From Aradus depressus (Eukaryota > Arthropoda > Insecta > Hemiptera > Aradidae), in assembly GCA_963662175.1 (NCBI GenBank), contig OY759226.1, positions 25,714,446-25,778,445 of the forward strand: a stretch of DNA of 64,000 nt, written 5' to 3'. Made by a program: the position numbers and the translations under genes. The notes under the pieces were generated by a model. The model saw only the letters and a program-made list of their open reading frames with translations. It had not been told where the DNA came from and did not search any database. The stretch's first letter is position 1. The number at the start of each line of letters is the position of its first letter. Shown in pieces: positions 41,614 to 52,558 of the stretch.

Positions 41614-41929
41614 AGTTTTGAGTTAACCGTAGTTCTTTATCCGTGCTGCCCGTTCCATCATTAATCGAGAGTATAATGTAAACCAAAGTCGAAACAAACA
41701 TCGGCCTTCGTAAACAAATGTAATAACCGATGTTAGCATAACTGAGTATTTTGTAATTCAGGGGAGATTGTTGAGGGGGGAAATTACTGCAATGAATCAC
41801 AATTTACTGTTTTAAATGCAACTCAGTCATTCATAACATAATTTATTCATTGTACACTGAATAAATGAATAATAGTTTCTCTGAAGGAATTTTCATGCAG
41901 AACCACACTAAAATTGTCACCGGTGAATC
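41614..41929. other. unrecognised intron DNA
   Basis: Nothing recognised. Confidence 0.4.
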
Positions 41930-42520
41930 ACCGACAATACACTTCCCCAGCTATACGAAGTATAGGGAGGTTATGTAATCGGAGAAAAATTCGATCCTAG
42001 GTTTTCAACGGAATTACATGTTTTCCAAAGTCTAGTATTCCAAATGTGAAAAAAAAATTCTGCCTTTTGTGCTTGTGAACACGATAACACCTGAAAAAAA
42101 CATTGTATCTACACGAAATTTTATATGTGAATCCAGAACACTCTAATGACGACACACTTTCAGCCAAATCGACCAAAGGAAAAAGGGGGGATTAGGGGGG
42201 AGGCTCAATTCAATAACTAACAATGTAATGAATGTATGGACACGAAATTTCATATTTGAAGTCAAAACCCATTCAGGATATAACCTGTCAAATTTCAGCT
42301 ATATGGCCTGAAGAGAAGAGGGGTTCAGGGGAGGAGACTCACATTTAAAAACCTTAATAACTGCCGATGTATTGAATTTATCGGCACAAAATTTAGTGTG
42401 AGGATTTAGGAGTCCCTATGTAAGTCAACTGTTGAATATTAGCGCAAACGGTCGACTGGTTTTGGAGTGGGAGCGAAAAGTTAATTGATTAATTCGTTCT
42501 GAGGAAGTACATTGGCAACG
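41930..42520 (+). repeat. family R repeat, near full length
   Basis: Preceded by the reverse-oriented end (ggtgaatcaccgacaataca, then cttccccagctatacga). It then runs 'agtatagggaggttatgtaa' through three modules to 'gcgaaaagttaattgattaa' and 'gaggaagtacattgg'. A good reference copy. Confidence 0.88.
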
Positions 42521-42599
42521 AATTTTTTTTTTTGTTTCCCTTTGGCTGAGTATCAGAAGGCAGTATTACTCAGCGTTCATATATTCAGTACATTGGCAT

Positions 42600-42765
42600 T
42601 TATAAGAATCTTTGATATGACTGTACTCCTCTACCTCCTGCCCTCCAATCTCCCCCCCCCCCCCCCCCCCCTCCCTGGCTGATTAGGCTGAAAATCAATA
42701 CGTATCGCTTCTTATGGGGTTCTGGATCCATTTATAAAATTTCGGGCAGATAAATTCATTCTACA
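42600..42765 (-). repeat. family R fragment with poly(C)
   Basis: 'aatctc' then ~19 C (42653-42671), 'ggctgattaggctgaaaatc' and 'tcttatggggttctggatcc'. Confidence 0.75.
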
Positions 42766-42767
42766 CA

Positions 42768-42935
42768 ATGTATAGGGGAAGTTATGTAATCGTTCAGAAA
42801 TGCAATGTTGAGTTTTTACCGGAATTTGATGTTTTCCAAATTTCTAATTTCAAAAATGAAATATCAAAAAAAAATTCTGTATGTCTGTGTATTTATCTGT
42901 TAACACGATAACTTCCAATAGAAAGAAAACTGACA
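42768..42935 (+). repeat. family R fragment, start
   Basis: 'aatgtataggggaagttatg' and 'tctgtgtatttatctgttaa' then 'cacgataactt'. Confidence 0.82.
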
Positions 42936-43139
42936 TTATTGCAGAGATATTGTGAAATAATTCAAATGAACCTACCACAATAAATAAATTTTATCTATTG
43001 TATGTTGTTTGTATCCGTTTTTTATGGCTATGTTGTTGATTATATCTATCTCTTTGTTTCTGTCTTTCACGTTTAGTGGTATTGTGTAAGCTCTATGGAA
43101 GAATGAATAAAATGTCGCATGTAATAATAAAAACAGAAG
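42936..43139. other. AT-rich flank
   Basis: Probably the 5' part of the Penelope fragment that follows. Not otherwise recognised. Confidence 0.35.
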
Positions 43140-43142
43140 AAA

Positions 43143-43492
43143 AGAGTGGGGTTTAACAATTAAATTGCAATTCTTGCAACCTAGTCTATACAGGACAAAC
43201 TGGGAGACAATTCAAACAAAGATTCAAAGAACATATATCAGAAATAGATACTAACATGGGCACAACACACAACATAACAAAATCAACATTTGCACAACAC
43301 ATCAACCAACACAAACATACATTTGATAAAAACACATGCATAAAATACATTCATTTCTGCGAAAAAAAGCCCATTGCTCAACTCATTAGAACAATTAGAA
43401 ATAAACAGAACTTTAAAAGAAGGAAGTTGTATGAACGACCAAACCAATCTAAAATATTCCCCCTTACTGTCACCAATAATATGACCCTCTAG
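43143..43492 (+). pseudogene. Penelope-like GIY-YIG endonuclease, C-terminal end
   Basis: The frame reads SGV-stop-QLNCNSCNLVYTGQTG, 'RQFKQRFKEHISEIDTNMGT', 'STFAQHINQHKHTFD' and ends 'RRKLYERPNQSKIF'. YTGQTG.QF..R..EH is the GIY-YIG core with its Arg. The Tyr of the GVY triad is replaced by a stop codon, and CNSC is the Penelope-type CX2C. The reverse-transcriptase domain is not present. It is a dead 3' fragment with an otherwise clean frame of ~115 codons. Confidence 0.85.
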
Positions 43493-43845
43493 TCGATGTG
43501 CACAAGTACGTTTAAATATACATAGAATTTACCTCTTGCCAATAGATATATATATAATTTACAGTATAATAATTTTAATTAGGTTGTAATTGGAACCAAT
43601 TATTTTTGATTTGTTAATGTTATATTATTCGCCTGTTCATTGTTAATGCTTTATACCTAGATCTTAGAAGGGGTCACACATTTGAAATATGGGGACCGCC
43701 TTGTCATAAAATATCTGACAGCTTGACAATTTAGCTTAGTTAGGAATGTCTGACGTCATGGGGAACACCAGGGGGGAGGGTAAGGGGTTCCTCAAGAGGC
43801 TGACATTCTGTAATATTAACTTAGTCTTATCTCTTATGCTTTTGG

Positions 43846-43875
43846 CTGAGGATGGTAGAAATACCGAAAGTACTT
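43846..43875 (+). ncRNA. hammerhead ribozyme core (Penelope type)
   Basis: CTGAGGA (43846-43852), T, stem II GGTA-GAAA-TACC (43854-43865), GAAA (43866-43869), palindromic GTAC (43870-43873), TT as UH site (43874-43875). The core matches consensus. Stem I complementarity with 'cttttgg' upstream is poor, so activity is doubtful. Confidence 0.6.
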
Positions 43876-43930
43876 ACATGTAAATATAGCTGGTGAAATT
43901 AGACAATATCATAAATAAACAAGTTTTATT

Positions 43931-44931
43931 TCTTTCAAGTTCATCCCAATAGAATGAATTTTTGAAAAATTAGTTGATAATTGGAACCTGTGAAGTAAAT
44001 ATATATTTCAATTTTCAGCTGTTGTTTGAGCACAATAGTCCTTTTATTTCTAAGGCGTGAAGCGCTTTGATAATAAAGGCTAATTATTAATTGCTATTAC
44101 TAAATTATAGGAAGAAAATAATTACTAATAATAATTAACTAAAAATTAGGTACCGTATTGTACTGAAAGGTTATGTTTCTCTTTGAGTGAGGGGGGATTC
44201 TCATTAAATTCAGGACTCCCCAGTTCCCAGCCGAGGAGCCAATTTACCCTATATTTTCCGTTCAGGGCCTTGGGAAGTATATCTAACTCAATCTGTCTAT
44301 ATCTGACAGAGTGGCTGAACCCTGATCGAGACATGAGTTCAAAAAACAATATTCTAGTTTTTTTTTTCTTCTTTTTTGCACTTCTGGAATTTTCTGTGTA
44401 ACAAGTATCGTGAGGACAGGACATTGTTGTCATTGACGTCACCCCTTCATGTCATTCACAAAGTGGTGCAGGTGGTTCTTTTTTGTCTATGGCGGTCATT
44501 CATTAAAAGTCCTCTCCCTGTAGTTCACTAATATTTTACTTTATAAAAAATTAATTGAATTATGAGCACTCTTTTAATTTTCAAAAGCCCACTTACAAAG
44601 TTATATGCAGCTCTGATCGCCCATAGTTAAAAATATTACAGACAAGAGCTTGCAGAAAAAAAACCAAGTACCCAAAGGTTTCAGTTTTTTATTGTCTGTT
44701 TAAATTATATATTATTTTATAGACCTCCATTCTGTTACACATCCCCAACGACGCCATAAGTGCCACTGGCCTAGAGACCTCCTTAGTAGCAGCAGTGACC
44801 GTGAGTTATAAATGAGTGCAACTAAGGGAGTGTCACCACTGGGTGATTTTTCTCCTCTTGTCATTTTGACAGTGTCATATTTTACTATTTTTGCACATTT
44901 GCTTGTTAAATATATAATTTATAGGACGGCG
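43931..44931. other. unrecognised intron DNA
   Basis: About 1 kb without a supported gene. 44200-44400 is GC-balanced (ccagttcccagccgaggagc) and holds antisense short frames only. 44815-44905 resembles 40060-40110. Confidence 0.45.
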
Positions 44932-45178
44932 CCGGTAGCTCAGTGGTATGCGTGCTTGCCTTCTGAGCTCAAGATCGTGGGTTCAGAACCCGACCGAGGC
45001 CCTTAGTTTATTTTATCTGGGAGGTAAAATAAACTTAAGCATGCCGTCCTTCGGACGGGACGTTAAGCGATGGCCCCGAGCTTGTACGATGTCAGATACT
45101 CGTTATAGACGAGCGCTCTGGTAGTTGGCGATATGACCTCGTAGTTAAAGCCCGGGCATGAATCATAAAACCTATCCT
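44932..45178 (+). mobile_element. tRNA-derived SINE, internally deleted
   Basis: Complete head (ggcgccggtagctcagtggt) and body to 'cagatactcgtta'. About 100 bp of the distal body is deleted. Tail 'ataaaacctatcctat', a mutated CCTAA tail. Confidence 0.93.
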
Positions 45179-45209
45179 ATTTGAAATTTAAAAAAAATAT
45201 ATGTATGTT

Positions 45210-45335
45210 TCTCCGCTTGCCTACTGAACTCTCAAGATCAAGGGTTCGAAACCCAATCGAGGTTCTTAGGTTTTTTATATGGGAGGAGAACAATGTTGAG
45301 CAAGTCGTCCTTCGGATGGGACGTTGAGCTAAGAC
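45210..45335 (+). mobile_element. tRNA-derived SINE, 5' fragment, diverged
   Basis: 'gcttgcctactgaactctca', 'gggttcgaaaccc' and 'cgtccttcggatgggacgtt', directly after another copy. Confidence 0.82.
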
Positions 45336-45469
45336 ATTAACTAACTAGATATACTGAAAATGTTAATTATTCCAGCTCTTTGTTTTATCAGCCTGCTAAA
45401 AAATAATAATCCTCATACTAAACTTTGGGTTGTTATATTTGTTACTTTAACATTTATTTGTGTTTTTAA

Positions 45470-45900
45470 GCTTCTGCCCCCTCTCTAAAATTTCGTGTCG
45501 ATATATTCATTCTGTTAGTTATCGCACTCAGAGCAAATGAGTGTTGTGTACGGCCTCAGACTTAGCTCCTGGTTCTATGTCTTCTCCTTAATGATTTAAG
45601 TGTATTTCTAATGGAAGAAAGAAGATACTTTAGTTAATGAATTTAATTACACGGAGGTCTCTGAAGAGAGCCACTAACTCTAAATGTCTGTCTGACTCAT
45701 GAGGTGACTTTCAAGTGAATATTGTCAAGTTATTTTAATTCCTCAGATGGAAGTAGTATAGAAGAAGTTATGTAACCGAAGAAATTCCATCTTAAATTTT
45801 CACCGGAATTCCTTCCCCCCTGATTCCATATATATATAAAAAGAATTTCCTGTTTGTCCGTCTGTGAACACGATAACTCGCTATAAAACGAATAAATTGA
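45470..45900. repeat. family R fragments, opposed
   Basis: 45475-45525 reverse (gccccctctctaaaatttcg, gtcgatatattcattct); 45755-45900 forward (agtatagaagaagttatgta, ctgtgaacacgataactcg). The section between is unrecognised. Confidence 0.65.
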
Positions 45901-45914
45901 CAAGAACTTGTATA

Positions 45915-46135
45915 TTTCGAGGGCGCTGGAAGTTCAGTGCATGCTTGCTTACTGAGCTTGAGGATGCCGTTCTTCAGATGAGACAAGCGATGATCCCGAG
46001 CGTGTACAATGTCAGATACTCGTTAAAGACCTTCTACCTTAGATGGATGAACCTATATAGACAACATTTAGTAGTCCAACAGTCAGGCTCGTGTCCACCA
46101 GAGCGACAAAGACTCTGGTAGTAGACGAATAACTA
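45915..46135 (+). mobile_element. tRNA-derived SINE, diverged, inserted in family R
   Basis: 'gagggcgctggaagttcagt', 'tgccgttcttcagatgagac' and 'cgtttaaagacctt'-like body; the head lacks a B-box. Family R resumes at 46140. Confidence 0.78.
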
Positions 46136-46139
46136 AAGA

Positions 46140-46500
46140 AATTGTAGATATACGTGTTCCCAGAATCCCCTAAGGATAACATATTATTATTTTCAGTCAA
46201 ATCGGCCATAGAAAAAAAGGATTAGTGGTGGACTCGATTCAAAAACCCTAATAACTGCCGATGAAATGAGTGTATCCACACAAAATTTAGAATGAAAATT
46301 CAGAAGTCCTTTTGTAAAAAAACTAAATTTGGATAGATCGATTGGTTTTGGATCAAAAACTTAATTGAATATTTCGTGGTGGAGAAGTTCATTGTCGGTG
46401 ATTCACTTTTGGAATCAGGAAGTCGGATAAGAAGAATTTCAAGTGAAAACAGCATCGAATTTCTGAACGATTTCATAACTTCCCCTAGACATCGCACAGC
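46140..46500. repeat. family R repeat
   Basis: Forward modules 'cccagaatcccctaaggata' and 'ctaataactgccgatgaaat' to 'agaagttcattgtcggtgat', then a reverse-oriented start (ttccccta, cataacttccc) at 46390-46495. Confidence 0.75.
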
Positions 46501-46535
46501 TGGTTAAATAACGAAACAACCCTTCATAAAACGCT

Positions 46536-47372
46536 TGTTTATAGCTCCTGAAATAAATATTGAGGCATATGGAGAGGGCTGGTGTGTACACCTAGGGACC
46601 TAAGCACCCAATGCCCTTATCTCTTATTTATAACGACAAAGACCTAAGCACCCAATGCCCTTATCTCTTATTTATAACGGCAAAGACCTAAGCACCCAAT
46701 GCCCTTATCTCTTATTTATAACTCCTGAAATAAATCTTGAGGCATATTGAGAGGGCTGGTGAGTACACCTAGGGACCTAAGCACCCAATGCCCTTATCTC
46801 TTATTTATAACGACAAAGACCTCAGCTCCCAATGCCCTTTTCTCTTATTTATAACTCCTGAAATAAATCTTGAGGCATATTGAGAGGGCTGGTGAGTACA
46901 CCTAGGGACCTAAGCACCCAATGCCCTTATCTTTTATTTATAATTCCTGAAATAAATCGAGGCATATTGAGAGGGCTGGTGAGTACACCTAGGGACCTAA
47001 GCTCCCAATGCCCTTATCTCTTATTTATAACTCCTGAAATAAATCTTGAGGCATATTGAGAGGGCTGGTGTGTACACCAAAGGACCTAAGCACCCAATGC
47101 CCTTATCTCTCATTTATAACTCCTGAAATAAATCTTGAGGCATATTGAGAGGGCTGGTGTGTACACCAAAGGACCTAAGCACCCAATGCCCTTATCTCTT
47201 ATTTATAACTCCTGAAATAAATCTTGAGGCATATTGAGAGGGCTGGTGAGTACGCCTTGGGACCTAAGCTCCCAATGCCCTTGTCTCTTATTTCTAACTC
47301 CTGAAATAAATCTTTAGGCATATTGTATATTGAGAGGGCTGGTGTATATTCGATGCCCTTATCCCCTTCCCT
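46536..47372. repeat. 89-bp tandem array with 45-bp sub-repeats
   Basis: About eight units of 'gagagggctggtgagtacac' + 'ctagggacctaagcacccaa' + 'tgcccttatctcttatttat' + 'aactcctgaaataaatcttg' + 'aggcatatt'. In the first and third units the 'cctaagcacccaatgccctt' half is locally duplicated with a 'gacaaa' joint. No spacer diversity, so it is not CRISPR-like. Confidence 0.93.
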
Positions 47373-47377
47373 GTTAG

Positions 47378-47512
47378 CTCTACTGTGGGAGTCCTAAATT
47401 TTGCCTACCCAGGTTAAGTTACTTAAATTGAGGCCTTTAACGAGTAGGTACCTGAAATCACACAGGCTCGGGACCATCATTTAACGTTATCCGAAGGACG
47501 GCGTGATCTTTG
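47378..47512 (-). mobile_element. tRNA-derived SINE, central fragment
   Basis: 'ctctactgtgggagtcctaa', 'aggctcgggaccatcattta' and 'ccgaaggacggcgtgatct', adjoining the tandem array. Confidence 0.85.
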
Positions 47513-48770
47513 GGATCTACTGAAGCCTTCTTTGGGATGTATACTAAGTTGTAATACTGAAATAGGAAACAGGAAAGTACATTTATTATACGTATAATTC
47601 CATCAAAAATAATGCCAAATAAAATATAAGTGTGCAGAGGATCTGAGGGCTTAGTAAGTAGTGAAGTGGCTTGAGAAGAGCCTCAAGTAGCTGGTTGGGG
47701 GAGACGAAGGTAAACAGGGGATGTCCTCTATTGGCTTGTATAGCCCTGCCTAAACAACACAAATAGCCTGCAACCAACACAAACACTAACCCTCACAACA
47801 TCGACCATCAGATGGAGCTTCATAAGAAATACCAACTCTGTTACATTGAGTAGATCAGTAACATGGATAAGATATACTGTTATGATTTCAATAAACGAAA
47901 CATCAAAAAGGATGATATTGAAAAAATATTTTCAAAAAATAATAACGAATTTGTCATTGATTCTATAGATTTAATATGTGCAAATCATGAAAATTGTAGG
48001 TAATTTAATTTTTAATTTTTTTTTTCTCAAATAATATCGTTCCTGAAGATACGTGAAAAGTATGTATAAGAACTGAAAATGAATGAAAAAACACACAAGG
48101 AATAAACAAATGTGTTCAAGTGTCAACCAATTGAGAAACAAAAACAATAAAAAAAAGAGGCTTTAGCAATTAAAAAACAAAAAGTGTTAATGAAAAGCAC
48201 AATTAAGGAGTTTAGAGCGAGAGCGGACCAACCCACAATTTTTCGGAAAATGAGTTATTACCATCCTGATGTTGGCACAGGTTCCCTTTTTCAAAACCAG
48301 TGTGGATCACTTAGTTTCTTCACTTCAGTGATAGATAGCAGCACTTTAAGTTTAGTCCACAAATATTTTGTGCATATATTTTCAAAGTCACAATGGATCA
48401 TACGGCCTTCAAAAACTTTATAGAACACAAAAAGGGATCACTCATCCAATACTATTCTAAAATTTCAAATATAAATAAATATTTGGGGCCCATTTATGGA
48501 GATAAACAAAATGTACTCAATTTTCAATTGCCATTTTCTTCCTGTTCAGTTTCAACCAGTTGGTCCGCTCTGGCTCCAAACTCCTCAATTAATAATTAGA
48601 ACATTGAGAATAAAAATAAAATTAATGAAGAACAAAGTAAAAAATAACTGATAAAGAAAAACAGAGGTTAGTAAAGAAAAACAGGAAAAACTGCTATTTA
48701 AATCTTGATTGGTAGGCGAATATATTGGACGTACTGGTTAAATAAGTACAATCTAACAGTATATTTTATT
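47513..48770. other. unrecognised intron DNA
   Basis: No gene or named repeat. Short frames only; AT-rich. Confidence 0.45.
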
Positions 48771-48815
48771 TACTTCACAACTAGTTTCGGCAATTATCTG
48801 TGTGAATTTAACCAT
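48771..48815 (-). mobile_element. Penelope-like terminal remnant (ribozyme core lost)
   Basis: The reverse strand reads 'ttcacacagataattgccga' then 'aactagttgtgaagt'. The GAAA-CTAG-TT arrangement and TTCACA/TGTGAA flanking arms are kept, but the CTGATGA box is missing. Confidence 0.4.
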
Positions 48816-49234
48816 ACATAAATCAAAAAATAAAAAAAATATCACTATAATTTACAAACTGTTACAGTTCAAGTCAACAATTTACAATAAATAAGTTACG
48901 TAAAATAAATAGTGATAATATACTAAGTATTATTATAAAAACATACTGAAAATAAATAAAATTAAAAATACTATTCGATATCTTCTGGTAAGATAGATAC
49001 TGACTGATAGGGAACAAAGCGGATTGTCCCCGATCTCTCTCTCTCCAGAATGCCCCAAAACAAAATTCAAGGGGGAAAATTATTTTTTAGGTATTTTCAG
49101 TTTGTTTTTCATAATAATAATAATACTTATTATAACTTTTTTTTGTTATATAATTATTTTTTTTGTAAATTATCAATTTGAACGGAAGAAGTTCTTAATT
49201 CTAGGTGATTTTTTTAAAAACATTTTTTGATTTG
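48816..49234. other. AT-rich DNA, no gene
   Basis: Nothing recognised. Confidence 0.4.
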
Positions 49235-49249
49235 TGTATGTTTAGAGTC

Positions 49250-49330
49250 ACCACCTGATGGTAGATAATTACCGAAACTAGTTGTATATATAAAATATAT
49301 TTTCGGACTCATAACTCCGTATTATTTATT
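49250..49330 (+). mobile_element. Penelope-like terminal remnant with hammerhead-like motif
   Basis: CTGATG, GTA-gataat-TAC, CGAAA, palindrome CTAG, TT (49255-49283). One core A appears deleted. Followed by 'gtatatataaaatatatttt'. Confidence 0.5.
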
Positions 49331-49727
49331 TAAAACACCTATTGTTGTATCAGTCAAAGTGATACAAAGGAGAGGATAGTTCAAAGGGGAGAGCGGTAAC
49401 TTGCCTCGTCAATTAGCAACTGTCCTCCAATTACTGGAGGGGGCTCTAAAGAGAAGCCACCCATCACTAAATGCTTCTCGAAGGAGAGTAACGTTAACTG
49501 AAATACAATCCAGCCTGAGTAATTAAACTTTTCTCACGGAGCAATTAACGTCCTCTGTTACAACTATTAACGTCCTTCTCAGGAGGAAATTGTTTAAAGA
49601 AAGTAGAACAGTACATCTTACAGGGCTTTTTTTTTTTAGAATGCTTAACTTAGATAATGGTCAATTAACAATTATCATGGAGATTGGGGAAACCATAGAT
49701 ATTATCAACTATTGTGAAAATAAAATA
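49331..49727. other. unrecognised intron DNA
   Basis: Ends at the TA target of the Tigger-like element (49726-49727). Short repeats of 'attaacgtcctt/ctctg' near 49545-49575. Confidence 0.4.
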
Positions 49728-51055
49728 CAGTAGAACCTCTATAAGTCGAACATCAAGGGAGACGCCAAAAAATTCGAGTTATAGAGTTTTCGACTTATGG
49801 AGGATTTCGACTTAGGCGGATTTTGATTCGACTTGTAGAGGTTAAGATTCATTCTAACTAATTTTGAGTTAGAGAGGTGAAATATATAAAAATTCAAGTT
49901 ACAGAGGTAACAAACATATTTATATTTATTATAATTCAACATTATTTCAAAACATCCTTAAAATAAAAAATACGTAGTATAGTAGGTATTAAAAAAAGTC
50001 AGTAATTTTGTTTTGCTTTAGATAATTGGTAATCCTATTTATTGTATACTCCTAAATTGTTTTCTAAGAAACAGTGGTGTACATTGTCGGCAAATTCTTA
50101 AAGTCGGTAACTTATTTTTCTTCGAGCTATAGAGGTTGTTCAGGCGAGTTGCTTGAATTTGCCACCAGTTTTATTTATTATTTTGTAAGATTAGGTACCC
50201 CCTCCCACTTGTTGTCCAGATGAGGATTAGTACCCTCTGTACTCCTCAGTCTGCTCCCAGTTGTCCTTTGGATGCCTCTCCCTGAGTCTGTCCCCATTGC
50301 CTCAAAGGCCCCAGTATAGAGTCTGCTCCCCGTTGCCTACACGGCCCCAGTATAGTCTGTCCCCGTTGCCCACACGGCCCCCGTTTAGTCTGTTCCCCGT
50401 TGCCTACACGGCCCCAGTATAGTCTGTCCCCGTTGCCCACACGGCCCCCGTTTAGTCTGTTCCCCGTTGCCTACACGGCCCCAGTATCGTCTGTTCCCCG
50501 TTGCCTACACGGCCCCAATATAGTCTGTCTCGTTGCCTCCCCCTGAGGCCCCAGTTTGCCTGCTCCAGCCAGAACGTCCAGACTTCCGTCCAGTAAGGTA
50601 TTTAATACAATAGCAATCGCTGGCCAGCAATTTGTAATTTGTTTAGATGCCCCTGGGCGAGGAGGGCTCTGCCTGGAAAGTGGTAAGTGTTTATATATAG
50701 TACATTTCAATTTATACAGTCCACTGTTCAAAACCCCCCCTCCGTATGCTCCACCCCGATTCTATAAATCGGCAGTGGCGCCTACAGAGGTAATAAGTTT
50801 CAAATAATCGAGTTGTAAAGGTTGTAAAATAAAACATTGCTATGTTCGAGATATAGAGGTTCCAATTTATTTTTTCGAGTTATAAAGGGAAAATATGTAC
50901 CAAAATGGCTTGTAGGGACTGATTATTTTGACTAATAGAGGGTTGAAATTTCGAGTAATGGAGGTTTTGGGGCTTGAAGGGAAAGGAACAAAACTTTTTT
51001 TTCGATTTTTGGAGGTTTTCGACTTATTGAGGTTCGACTTAAAGAAGTTCTACTG
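49728..51055. mobile_element. pogo/Tigger-like non-autonomous element (1,328 bp, TA target)
   Basis: Left end CAGTAGAACCTCTATAAGTC, right end inverse (gacttaaagaagttctactg), each flanked by TA (49726-49727, 51056-51057). Sub-terminal regions carry many copies of 'tcgagttatagagg/ttcgacttat' motifs. No transposase remains; the centre holds a GC-rich minisatellite and unrelated sequence. Ends and TA target fit the pogo/Tigger branch of Tc1/mariner. Confidence 0.88.
50275..50545. repeat. GC-rich 33/34-bp minisatellite inside the Tigger-like element
   Basis: About eight units alternating 'gtctgttccccgttgcctac'+'acggccccagtata' and 'gtctgtccccgttgcccaca'+'cggcccccgttta'. Strikingly GC-rich against the AT-rich host element. 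Confidence 0.9.
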
Positions 51056-51059
51056 TATG

Positions 51060-51990
51060 TTGTCGTAGTGAATCATCGGCAATGTACTTCCCCAGAACTA
51101 ATTAATCAATTAAATTTTCGCCCCTCTGTCCGAAACCAGTGTTCTAATATTCAACAGTTGACTTACATAGGGGCTCTTAAATCCTTATACTGAATTTTGT
51201 GTCGAAAAATTCATTACATACATCAGTTATTAGGGTTTTTGAATTGAGCCCCTTCCCCTGAACCCCCCTTTCCTTCAGTCGATAAGACTGAAATTTGATG
51301 TTATGTCCTCATTGGGTTATGACTTTAAATATGAAATTTTATGTCGATACATTCATTAAATCGGCAGTTATTGGGGTCAATGAGTTGATCCCCCCTCTGA
51401 ACCCCCCCTTCCCTTCAGCCGATATCGATGAAATTTGACAGGTTATGTCCTTATTGGGTCTTTAGATTACTTACTTTAGATATGAAGTTATTATGGTTTC
51501 TGAATTAAGCCCTCTCTGATCCCTCTTATCCCTTCTGCCGCTCAAGAAAAATATATACCATCCTTATGGGGTTTTCAATTTAAATATAAAATTTCATGTT
51601 AATACATTCATTACATCGGCAATTATTGGAATTTTTGAGATGAGTCCCTCTCCTCTGATTGATTCTGCTGAAAATGTGAAAATTTACATATGAAATTTCG
51701 TGTCAAATACTTGACTACAACGGCTGTTATTAGAGTTTTTGAGTTTTCTTGTTAAGCCTCTTCCCTAGTTCCCCCTTCCATTTGGTCGATTTGGCTGAAA
51801 TCAAGAGGTGGCGTCGTTAGAGTGTTCTGGATACACATATGAAATTTCGTGTCGATACATTCATTTTATCGGGAGTTATCGTGTCCACAATCACACATCC
51901 CATTTTTGGAATTATGGAGTTGGAAATCGTGAAATTCTATTTAAAACTCAATATCGAATTTCAGAGCGATTACATGGCTTTCCTTGAACA
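51060..51990 (-). repeat. family R repeat, longest copy (~930 bp)
   Basis: On the minus strand it starts at 'gccatgtaatcgctctgaaa' and ends 'ggggaagtacattgccgatg'. It contains about six iterations of a 100-150-bp module, each with 'aataactgccg' and 'aatgtatcgacac.aaatttcat' (anchors near 51223, 51362, 51485, 51620, 51722 and 51872). Not coding. It abuts the TA of the Tigger-like element. Confidence 0.87.
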
Positions 51991-52129
51991 GCCGGGGAGG
52001 TAAATAGATAAAAAAAAAAGCTTTCACTTTGGTGGAAGAAAGTAAACCCGAGGAAGGATTTGTTTGAAGAGCCCAGGGATTTGGGAAGCCAACAAGGAGG
52101 AAAATCTATACTCGGAGCAGACGTTCGGC

Positions 52130-52240
52130 TTTAGGGATCTCAATAACCGGTTACTAGATATTTAAGCCTCAAATAACCGGTTATTTTCCATTTTTCTTTT
52201 CGTCGGTTATATACTACTACTACCGAAACCGCTTCAAAAT
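52130..52240. mobile_element. hAT-like MITE end
   Basis: 'agggatctcaataaccggtt' and 'caaataaccggttattttcc' resemble the 'AATAACCGGTTATT' ends of known hAT MITEs. The other end was not found. Confidence 0.4.
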
Positions 52241-52287
52241 TTCAAAAAATAAATAAATAAACCGACAAAAATTACCATAAAAATTAT

Positions 52288-52558
52288 ACAGACTGATGCC
52301 CAGACTTTGACTATGTGGTTATATCGCCTACTACCAGAGCCCTCTTTCGTCACTCTGGTGGACATCGAAACAAATTTTGCCTATCCTGAATTTTTATTCA
52401 CCTAATGTAGTGTTTTTTAGGGTGTACCTGACATCGTACAGGCTCGGGACCATCGCTTAACGTCCCATCCGAAGGACGGCGTGCTTAAGGGCCTCGGCCG
52501 GGTTTCGAACCCGCGATCTTTAGCAAGCACGCATACCACTGAGCTACCGGCACCCTCA
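52288..52558 (-). mobile_element. tRNA-derived SINE
   Basis: Head at right (gagctaccggcaccctca), B-box 'gggtttcgaacccgcgatct' (reverse). The distal end at left has no CCTAA tail. Confidence 0.92.

Larger units (their letters stand above)
43140..43930 (+). mobile_element. Penelope-like element 3' part with ribozyme
   Basis: GIY-YIG coding remnant (43143-43492), 3' untranslated region with GC-richer sequence, and a hammerhead motif (43846-43875), followed by 'gaaattagacaatatcataa'. Same order as the reverse-strand copy at 32.5-33.1 kb. Confidence 0.8.

Noticed and set aside
41938..41972. loxP-like recombination site
   Set aside because: The palindrome only superficially recalls loxP; it is a junction between two family R copies and no recombinase is present.
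46536..47372. CRISPR array
   Set aside because: The 89-bp units are contiguous and near identical with no unique spacers, and the DNA is eukaryotic.
50246..50807. Frames across the GC-rich minisatellite
   Set aside because: Low-complexity translations of 33/34-bp repeats inside a DNA transposon.
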